Below are positions 58,768 through 64,000 of a DNA stretch of 64,000 nucleotides, piece by piece. The DNA lies in the NCBI RefSeq assembly GCF_000559025.1, contig NZ_JAAN01000005.1, forward strand, positions 1 through 64,000, read 5' to 3'. The translations under genes and the position numbers were made by a program. Positions within the stretch are counted from its first letter, which is position 1. Each line of letters begins with the position of its first letter. The stretch comes from Luteimonas huabeiensis HB2 (GTDB lineage: Bacteria > Pseudomonadota > Gammaproteobacteria > Xanthomonadales > Xanthomonadaceae). Below the pieces are notes generated by a model. It ran no database searches and was not told the DNA's origin. It saw only the letters and a program-made list of their open reading frames with translations.

Positions 58768-59007
58768 TCAACCGCCGCAGCCGCCGCAGCACACCGACGG
58801 CAGCTGCACGATCCGGTCCGCTGCGACGCGGTGTCCGGCGCGCGCCAGCGCCAGCGCGATCTCGACCTCCCCGGCGTAGGTGGACACGCGCAGCGCGCCG
58901 GTGGCCGGATCGATGTCGACGAGCGCGGCGGGGTCGAGCGCCTGCAACTGCAGGGCGATGGGCTCGAGGTCGAGCGGTGCGGTGTCCAGGTGGATGTCGA
59001 ACTGCAT
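58768..59007 (-). CDS. Small protein with a C-terminal CCGGCGG motif, between nirK and the copper receptor
   Basis: I do not recognise a family. Protein of 79 residues: predicted beta-alpha-beta pattern like a small ferredoxin-like/HMA fold (about 1-66) but without the HMA CxxC loop, ending in CCGGCGG, three cysteines within seven residues at the extreme C-terminus. This could bind copper or another thiophilic metal. ATG 59007 gives MQFDIHLD; no signal peptide. An FNR-like box lies 88 bp upstream. Its setting among nirK and copper uptake suggests a metal-handling or NO-linked role, which is inference. Confidence 0.65.
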   Translation of the reverse strand: MQFDIHLDTAPLDLEPIALQLQALDPAALVDIDPATGALRVSTYAGEVEIALALARAGHRVAADRIVQLPSVCCGGCGG

Positions 59008-59094
59008 TGCGGCGCTCCTGGGGGAGTGGCGGGTGAGGCGAGGGCGCTTGCGCGCGTCGCCGGCGCACCTTGCGCGCGCTGGCGCCGTCCCGCC

Positions 59095-59108
59095 CTGACC
59101 TGGGTCAA
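59095..59108. promoter_or_regulatory. FNR/DNR-like box before the CCGGCGG gene
   Basis: CTGACCTGGGTCAA matches TTGAC-N4-GTCAA in all but the first base. It lies 88 bp before the small Cys-tailed protein gene. Confidence 0.5.
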
Positions 59109-59124
59109 GCCGCGGTCCGCACGC

Positions 59125-59373
59125 TCATTCGGGCCAGTGCGGCGCCAGCAGCGCAGCGGCATCGCAGGGATGGCACAGCGTCAGCCGGGCGCAGCCCGCG
59201 TCCTCGCGGTCCAGGCGCCAGGCGAAGCCGAGGCGGTCGAGCAGCGGCCACATCGGCTCCGGGGGCGGGGCCGTGATCGCCACCAGCCGCTCGCCGGGCG
59301 GCAGCGACAGCAACGCCTCGGCGATGCGCTCGATCGGTTCGGGCGGCGGCAGGTGGCGCAGGTCCAGATGCAT
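59125..59373 (-). CDS. DUF2249 domain protein
   Basis: Protein of 82 residues with the DUF2249 start LDLRHLPPPEPIERIAEALLSLPPGERL, a fold related to TusA-like sulfur carriers and common in denitrification gene neighbourhoods. Two cysteines (about 59 and 65, in GCARLTLCHPC) are near the C-terminus. ATG 59373 gives the family N-terminus; the frame opens 22 residues earlier. An FNR-like box lies 56 bp upstream. Function unknown. Confidence 0.75.
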   Translation of the reverse strand: MHLDLRHLPPPEPIERIAEALLSLPPGERLVAITAPPPEPMWPLLDRLGFAWRLDREDAGCARLTLCHPCDAAALLAPHWPE

Positions 59374-59428
59374 GCGCGCGAGACGAGGGGCGGAGCGGCG
59401 ACCATGCACGCCGCCGCATCGCCGCGCA

Positions 59429-59442
59429 TTGATCCACATCAG
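59429..59442. promoter_or_regulatory. FNR-like box upstream of the DUF2249 gene
   Basis: TTGATCCACATCAG matches TTGAT-N4-ATCAA except the last base, 56 bp before the DUF2249 start. With the next box 27 bp away it forms a pair in the divergent region. Confidence 0.55.
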
Positions 59443-59468
59443 GGCCGAGGCGATGGCGGTCGCGGCGC

Positions 59469-59482
59469 TTGATGCAGGTCAA
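59469..59482. promoter_or_regulatory. FNR/DNR-like box upstream of the copper receptor
   Basis: TTGATGCAGGTCAA combines a TTGAT and a GTCAA half-site, 81 bp before the TonB-dependent receptor start. Confidence 0.6.
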
Positions 59483-59562
59483 GCCGCGTGCGCACTGCGA
59501 CATTCGGTCGCATCCGTGGCGCGCCCGGCGGTGCTGAACTGTGCGCGAAACGAGGAGACCTC

Positions 59563-61620
59563 ATGAACAAGCATCTGCTCTGCATCGCGCTGGCCGCGGC
59601 GTCCGCGCAGGCCGCCGCCGCGGCGCCCGCCGACGATGGCGCCATCGACGAGCGCATCGCCACGCTCGACGCGCTGGTGGTCACCGGCATCGCCCCGGTC
59701 GCCGCGCTGACCTTCGTCACCGATCCGCGCCTGCCGCGCCAGCCGGTGCCGGCCAGCGACGGCGCCGACTACCTCAAGACGGTGCCGGGCTTCGCCGTGC
59801 TGCGCAGCGGCGGTACCAACGGCGACCCGGTGCTGCGCGGCATGTTCGGCTCGCGGCTCAACCTGCTGGCCGGCGACGGCGCGATGATGGGGGCGTGTCC
59901 GTCGCGCATGGACAACGCCATGTCCTACGTCTCGCCGGAGACCTACGACCGGTTGACGATCGTCAAGGGTCCGCAGACGGTGCTGTGGGGCGGCGGCGCG
60001 TCGGCGGGCACGGTGCGCTTCGAGCGCGAGATCCCCTACTTCGACCGCGCCGGCGCGCGCGCCTCGGGCAGCCTGCTCGTCGGCGGCAACGGCCGCAACG
60101 ACCAGGTACTGGAGGCGTCGGCGGGCGCGCCGCGCGGGTACGCCCGCTTCACCGGCAACCGTTCGCAGGCCGACGACTACCGCGACGGCGCCGGCCGCGA
60201 GGTGCCCTCGGCATGGCGGAAGTGGAACGCGGACGCCGCGTTCGGCTGGACCCCCGATGCCGACACCGTGCTGGAGGCCAGCATCGGCGCCGGCGACGGC
60301 GAGGCGCGCTACGCCGGGCGCGGCATGGACGGCGCGCAGTTCGAGCGCACCAGCTACGGCCTGCGCTTCGAGAAGAAGGCCATCGGCGGCGTGCTGGACG
60401 AGGTGTCCGCCAACCTCTACTACAACGACGTCGATCACGTGATGGACAACTACACGCTGCGCGAACCCGATCCCTCGGGCAGCATGCCGATGCCGATGGC
60501 CAGCAACGTCGCCCACCGCACCGCCGGCGGCCGCGTCGCGCTGACCTGGCGCGGCGAGCGCTGGGACCTGATCGGCGGCGCCGACGCCCGCGAGAGCCGC
60601 CATTCCAACCGCAGCGCGATGGGCCGCGGCGCCTATCGCGCGCAGCCGTGGACGGTGGACGCGCGGCTGCGCCAGGCCGGGATCTTCGCCGAGCTGCACG
60701 CGCACCTCGCGCCCGGCCGCCACCTGATCGGCGGCGCGCGCGTGGATCGCGCCGAGGCCGAGGACGCGCGCGCGCTGACCGGCGGCATGATGCCGATGCC
60801 CAACCCCACCGCCGGGCAGACCCGCAGCGAGACCCTGCCCTCGGCCTTCCTGCGCTACGAGCGCACGCTCGCGGACCGGCCGCTGCACTGGTACGCGGGC
60901 GTGGGCCACACCCAGCGCATGCCCGACTATTGGGAACTGTTCTCGCCCAAGCGCGGCCCGGACGGCGCGGCCAACGCGTTCGCCGGCGTCGCCCCGGAAC
61001 GCACCACGCAGATCGACCTCGGGCTGCGCTACGGCGGCAAGCGGGTCGATGCCTGGGTGGCGCTCTACGCCGGGCGCATGCAGGACTACATCGTGTTCGA
61101 CTACCTGGGCGGCGGCGCCATGGGCGCGACCACGCGCGCGCGCAACGCCGATGCCGACATCCGCGGCGGCGAAGCCGGCGCGGAGTGGCGGCCGGCGCAG
61201 GACTGGAAGCTCGGCGGCACGCTGTCCTACGCCTGGGGCGAATTGTCCGACAGCGGCCAGGCGATGCCGCAGGTGCCGCCGCTGGAGGCGCGGTTCAACG
61301 CCGGCTACGACGACGGGCGCTGGTCGGCCGGCGCGCTGCTGCGCGTGGTCGCCTCGCAGGACCGCACCAGCCAGTCGCTGGGCAACGTGGTCGGCCGCGA
61401 CCTCGGCCCCAGCGCGGGTTTCGCGGTGTTCTCGCTCAACGCCGGCTATCGGTTCGACGATCGCCTGCAGATCGCGGCGGGCATCGACAACCTGTTCGAT
61501 CGCGACTACAGCGAGCACCTCAATCTCGCCGGCAACAGCGCCTTCGGCTATCCCGCCGATCCGGTGCGCATCCACGAGCCCGGCCGGACCGGCTGGATCA
61601 AGCTGAGCTACCGCTACTGA
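59563..61620 (+). CDS. TonB-dependent copper receptor (NosA/OprC-like)
   Basis: Outer-membrane receptor of 685 residues. Signal peptide 1-21, a likely TonB-box region near 37-45 (ALVVTG), a plug domain with LRGMFGSRLNLLAGD and IVKGPQTVLWGGG, then a 22-strand barrel with the terminal aromatic residue (LSYRY). Met-rich loops (MMGACPSRMDNAM, GSMPMPMAS, GGMMPMP) are the signature of the OprC/NosA copper group; NosA supplies copper for N2O reductase in Pseudomonas stutzeri. Here it may supply NirK. GAGGAGA precedes ATG 59563; an FNR-like box is 81 bp upstream. Confidence 0.93.
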   Translation: MNKHLLCIALAAASAQAAAAAPADDGAIDERIATLDALVVTGIAPVAALTFVTDPRLPRQPVPASDGADYLKTVPGFAVLRSGGTNGDPVLRGMFGSRLNLLAGDGAMMGACPSRMDNAMSYVSPETYDRLTIVKGPQTVLWGGGASAGTVRFEREIPYFDRAGARASGSLLVGGNGRNDQVLEASAGAPRGYARFTGNRSQADDYRDGAGREVPSAWRKWNADAAFGWTPDADTVLEASIGAGDGEARYAGRGMDGAQFERTSYGLRFEKKAIGGVLDEVSANLYYNDVDHVMDNYTLREPDPSGSMPMPMASNVAHRTAGGRVALTWRGERWDLIGGADARESRHSNRSAMGRGAYRAQPWTVDARLRQAGIFAELHAHLAPGRHLIGGARVDRAEAEDARALTGGMMPMPNPTAGQTRSETLPSAFLRYERTLADRPLHWYAGVGHTQRMPDYWELFSPKRGPDGAANAFAGVAPERTTQIDLGLRYGGKRVDAWVALYAGRMQDYIVFDYLGGGAMGATTRARNADADIRGGEAGAEWRPAQDWKLGGTLSYAWGELSDSGQAMPQVPPLEARFNAGYDDGRWSAGALLRVVASQDRTSQSLGNVVGRDLGPSAGFAVFSLNAGYRFDDRLQIAAGIDNLFDRDYSEHLNLAGNSAFGYPADPVRIHEPGRTGWIKLSYRY

Positions 61621-61645
61621 CGATCGCCGCGCGGCGCGCGCGCGC

Positions 61646-61659
61646 TTGACCGCGGTCAA
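61646..61659. promoter_or_regulatory. FNR/DNR box upstream of the outer-membrane channel gene
   Basis: TTGACCGCGGTCAA is a perfect palindrome matching TTGAC-N4-GTCAA, 66 bp before the start at 61725. Confidence 0.7.
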
Positions 61660-61724
61660 GGCGCCGCCGGCGGCGCGTTCCTATGGTCTGTGCACCGCTT
61701 CCCGGCCATCACAGGAACGTCCCG

Positions 61725-62969
61725 ATGACATCCCGCCCCCTCCGTCCGCTGGCGATCGCATTGCTGGCGATCCCGGCCCTCGCCTCCGCATCCGGCTTCT
61801 CCGACGTGCTGACCGAGGGCAAGCCCAGCCTCGACCTGCGCTACCGTTACGAACACGTCCATCAGGACAACGCGCTGCGCGACGCGCAGGCGCACACCCT
61901 GCGCACGCGGCTGGGCTGGCGCAGCGGCGAATGGCGCGGTTTCTCCGGGCTGGTGGAGTTCGACACCGTGACCCGGCTGGGCGGCGCCACCTACCACGAC
62001 ACCCGCAACGGGCGCGGCGACTACGCGACGATCGCCGATCCGGAAGGCGGCGAATTCAACCAGGCGCTGCTGCGCCACGACGGCGGCTACGGCAGCGTGG
62101 CCGTGGGGCGCCAGCGCATCGTGCTCGGCAACCAGCGCTTCGTCGGCGGCGTGGCCTGGCGCCAGAACGAGCAGACCTACGACGGCGTCCAGCTGCAGCT
62201 CGCGCCGGCCGATGGCCTGCGCTTCACCTACGCCTTCGTCGACCGGGTCAACACCATCTTCGGTCCCGAGGATCGACGCACCGCGACCGCCGCCAACCGG
62301 TCCGACATCGACGGCGACAGCCATCTGTTCGACCTGCGCTACGAGGCGTCGCCCGCGTTGTCGCTGGCCGCCTACCACTACCGGCTCGACCTCGACAACG
62401 CCGCGGTGAGCCCCGGCGCGCCGCTGGGCACGCTGTCCAGCCGGACCACGGGCGCGCGCCTGGGCGGCGCCTGGCGCAGCCTGTCCTACGCGGCGGAATA
62501 CGCCCGGCAGACCGAAGGCGCCGGCAATCCGTGGACGCTCGACAGCGACTACCGCCTGCTCGAACTCGGCTACGCGGTGCGCCAGGCCAAGTTCACCGCC
62601 GGCTACGAGGCGCTGGGCGGCGGCACCGGCGCGGGCAACCGCGCCTTCCAGACGCCGCTGGCCACCAAGCACGCGTTCCAGGGCTGGGCCGACGTCTTCC
62701 TGACCACCCCGGCCGATGGCGTCGTGGATCGCTATCTCGGCGCCAGCGCGCCGCTGGCGGGCGGCACCGTGCAGGCGTGGTACCACGACTTCGTGCCCGA
62801 GCGCGGCGGCGGCGACTATGGGCACGAGCTCGACCTCTCCTACGCCCGCGCCATTCCCGGCGTCCAGGGCCTGACCGGCCTGCTCAAGTACGCGCGCTAC
62901 GCCTCCGACGACCGCACCCGCAGCGTCGATACCGAGAAGTTCTGGCTGCAGCTGCAGTACGCCTACTGA
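61725..62969 (+). CDS. Alginate-export-type outer-membrane beta-barrel
   Basis: Outer-membrane protein of 414 residues. A signal peptide ends near ASA (about 22); the mature chain is strand-rich with alternating aromatic residues and ends in LQLQYAY, the barrel-assembly terminus. The RTRLGWRSGEWRGFSGLVEFD and GRQRIVLGNQRFVGGVAWRQNEQTYDG segments resemble the alginate-export (AlgE-like) channel family. In this position a role in anion or nitrite entry is possible but not shown. AGGAA precedes ATG 61725; a perfect FNR-like box lies 66 bp upstream. Confidence 0.85.
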   Translation: MTSRPLRPLAIALLAIPALASASGFSDVLTEGKPSLDLRYRYEHVHQDNALRDAQAHTLRTRLGWRSGEWRGFSGLVEFDTVTRLGGATYHDTRNGRGDYATIADPEGGEFNQALLRHDGGYGSVAVGRQRIVLGNQRFVGGVAWRQNEQTYDGVQLQLAPADGLRFTYAFVDRVNTIFGPEDRRTATAANRSDIDGDSHLFDLRYEASPALSLAAYHYRLDLDNAAVSPGAPLGTLSSRTTGARLGGAWRSLSYAAEYARQTEGAGNPWTLDSDYRLLELGYAVRQAKFTAGYEALGGGTGAGNRAFQTPLATKHAFQGWADVFLTTPADGVVDRYLGASAPLAGGTVQAWYHDFVPERGGGDYGHELDLSYARAIPGVQGLTGLLKYARYASDDRTRSVDTEKFWLQLQYAY

Positions 62970-63027
62970 CCCGCCGCGCCGCCCGGCACGCCCGGATTTC
63001 CGTGCGCGCCGGACGGTTGGCCTTCGC

Positions 63028-63041
63028 TTGACCCAGGTCAA
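63028..63041. promoter_or_regulatory. FNR/DNR box upstream of nrdD
   Basis: TTGACCCAGGTCAA is a full match to TTGAC-N4-GTCAA, 58 bp before the nrdD start and directly before the first NrdR box. Confidence 0.7.
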
Positions 63042-63055
63042 TCCACATCTTGTGC
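63040..63055. promoter_or_regulatory. NrdR box 1 upstream of nrdD
   Basis: AATCCACATCTTGTGC; the ACATCTTGTG core (63045-63054) recurs exactly 32 bp downstream, the three-turn spacing typical of NrdR tandem boxes. Confidence 0.55.
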
Positions 63056-63071
63056 TTTTGCATCAGCATTC

Positions 63072-63087
63072 CCACAACATCTTGTGT
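63072..63087. promoter_or_regulatory. NrdR box 2 upstream of nrdD
   Basis: CCACAACATCTTGTGT closely follows the NrdR palindrome consensus (acaCwATATwTwGtgt type) and lies 12 bases before the ATG of nrdD, so bound NrdR would block transcription. Confidence 0.6.
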
Positions 63088-63098
63088 CGGGGACTGGC

Positions 63099-64000
63099 AT
63101 GCGGAGCGATGGATTCACGGCGCGATCCCTGGGCGGCGGCCGGGCGGCGGGGCCTCTCGTCGATCCGGTCGCCTCGATCGGCGAGTACTTGAGCCGCGCC
63201 GACTGGCGGGTCAACGCCAACGCCAACCAGGGCTACTCGCTGGGCGGGCTGATCCTGAACGTCTCCGGCAAGGTCACCGCCAACTACTGGCTCTCGCACG
63301 TCTACCCGCCCGAGATCGGCCGCGCCCACCGCGAGGGCGACCTGCACATCCACGACCTGGACATGCTCTCCGGCTACTGCGCCGGCTGGTCGCTGCGCAC
63401 CCTGCTGCACGAGGGGCTCAACGGGGTGCCGAACCGGGTCGAGGCGTCGCCGCCGCGGCACTTCTCCTCGGCCATCGGCCAGATCGTCAACTTCCTGGGC
63501 ACGCTGCAGAACGAATGGGCCGGCGCCCAGGCGTTCTCCTCGTTCGACACCTACATGGCGCCGTTCGTGCGCAAGGACGCGCTGTCCTACGACCAGGTGC
63601 GGCAGGGCATCCAGGAGCTGATCTACAACCTCAACGTGCCCTCGCGCTGGGGCACGCAGACGCCCTTCACCAATCTCACCTTCGACTGGGTGTGCCCGCC
63701 CGACCTGCGCGCGCAGCGGCCGTGCATCGGCGGCGAGGAGATGCCCTTCGCCTACGGCGAGCTGCAGGCCGAGATGGACGCGATCAACCGCGCCTACATC
63801 GAGGTCATGAGCGCCGGCGACGCCCGCGGCCGGGTGTTCACCTTCCCGATCCCGACCTACAACATCACGTCCGATTTTCCCTGGGAGTCGGAGAACGCGC
63901 AGCGGCTGTTCGACATGACCGCCAAGTACGGGCTGCCGTACTTCCAGAACTTCATCAATTCCGAACTCGACCCCGGGATGATCCGCTCGATGTGCTGCCG
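63099..64000 (+). CDS. nrdD: Anaerobic ribonucleoside-triphosphate reductase NrdD, 5' part (runs off the window)
   Basis: The first 300 residues of a class III ribonucleotide reductase, which makes dNTPs without oxygen using a glycyl radical. The start ATG at 63099 gives a short N-terminus reaching ADWRVNANANQGYSLGGL at about residue 34, so no ATP-cone domain precedes it. Family blocks follow: HIHDLDMLSGYCAGWSLR, FSSFDTY, NVPSRWGTQTPFTNLTFD and, at the edge, RSMCCR with the cysteine pair region. The glycyl-radical loop and zinc site would lie beyond 64000. FNR-like and NrdR-like sites precede it. Confidence 0.95.
   Translation, partial: MRSDGFTARSLGGGRAAGPLVDPVASIGEYLSRADWRVNANANQGYSLGGLILNVSGKVTANYWLSHVYPPEIGRAHREGDLHIHDLDMLSGYCAGWSLRTLLHEGLNGVPNRVEASPPRHFSSAIGQIVNFLGTLQNEWAGAQAFSSFDTYMAPFVRKDALSYDQVRQGIQELIYNLNVPSRWGTQTPFTNLTFDWVCPPDLRAQRPCIGGEEMPFAYGELQAEMDAINRAYIEVMSAGDARGRVFTFPIPTYNITSDFPWESENAQRLFDMTAKYGLPYFQNFINSELDPGMIRSMCC

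Overview
The window comes from a very GC-rich gammaproteobacterium, most likely of the order Lysobacterales (Xanthomonadaceae / Lysobacter-Luteimonas-Pseudoxanthomonas type). The evidence is an OleA that recalls the Xanthomonas campestris enzyme, a membrane-anchored AlgC-type phosphomannomutase of the xanthomonad kind, an XAC2609/XAC2610-like lysozyme and immunity pair, and SpeA/SpeE in one locus. Genes are densely packed on both strands with many ATGA/GTGA overlaps. No rRNA, tRNA, CRISPR array, integrase or insertion sequence was seen.

Layout. 1-4.8 kb: a tandem hairpin repeat, TrmL, a short-chain dehydrogenase, an M16 zinc protease and a DUF4156 lipoprotein. 4.9-14.2 kb: a complete long-chain olefin pathway, oleA, oleB, oleC, oleD. 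It is interrupted between oleA and oleB by a Fic protein, a YqhA-type membrane protein and a bacteriophytochrome without an output domain, and between oleB and oleC by an antisense YkgJ-type protein. 14.3-21.7 kb: ubiJ-ubiB, truC, an arfB / acyltransferase / unknown operon, YitT, and a small Cys-rich secreted peptide beside an anchored thioredoxin-like protein. 21.8-25.8 kb: the glyoxylate shunt (aceB-aceA) with a divergent LysR regulator. 25.9-33.0 kb: comM, ubiK, a P-II protein, speE, a frameshifted M48 protease and speA. 33.0-45.8 kb: an FMN-binding protein, a second SDR, a SPOR protein, argS, a DUF3649-PepSY-DUF3325 membrane set with a Fur box upstream, radC, separate coaC and coaB, dut and the AlgC-like enzyme.

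45.9-49.2 kb is the main accessory island: an LprI/XAC2610-like lipoprotein, a GH19 lysozyme-like protein with two peptidoglycan-binding repeats and a Gln-rich tail, and a small coiled-coil membrane protein. This looks like an interbacterial effector with its immunity protein, possibly type IV secreted.

51-64 kb is a low-oxygen / nitric-oxide island: SirB2, NnrS, quinol NO reductase NorB, an FNR with its four cluster cysteines, oxygen-independent HemN, copper nitrite reductase NirK, two small accessory proteins, a Met-rich TonB-dependent copper receptor, an outer-membrane channel and the start of anaerobic ribonucleotide reductase NrdD. Nine FNR/DNR-like palindromes (TTGAC-N4-GTCAA type) precede almost every transcription unit, and two NrdR-like boxes 32 bp apart precede nrdD. 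The genes fit together as nitrite to NO to N2O reduction with the copper supply, haem synthesis and dNTP synthesis it needs without oxygen. No N2O reductase or nitrate reductase is in view.
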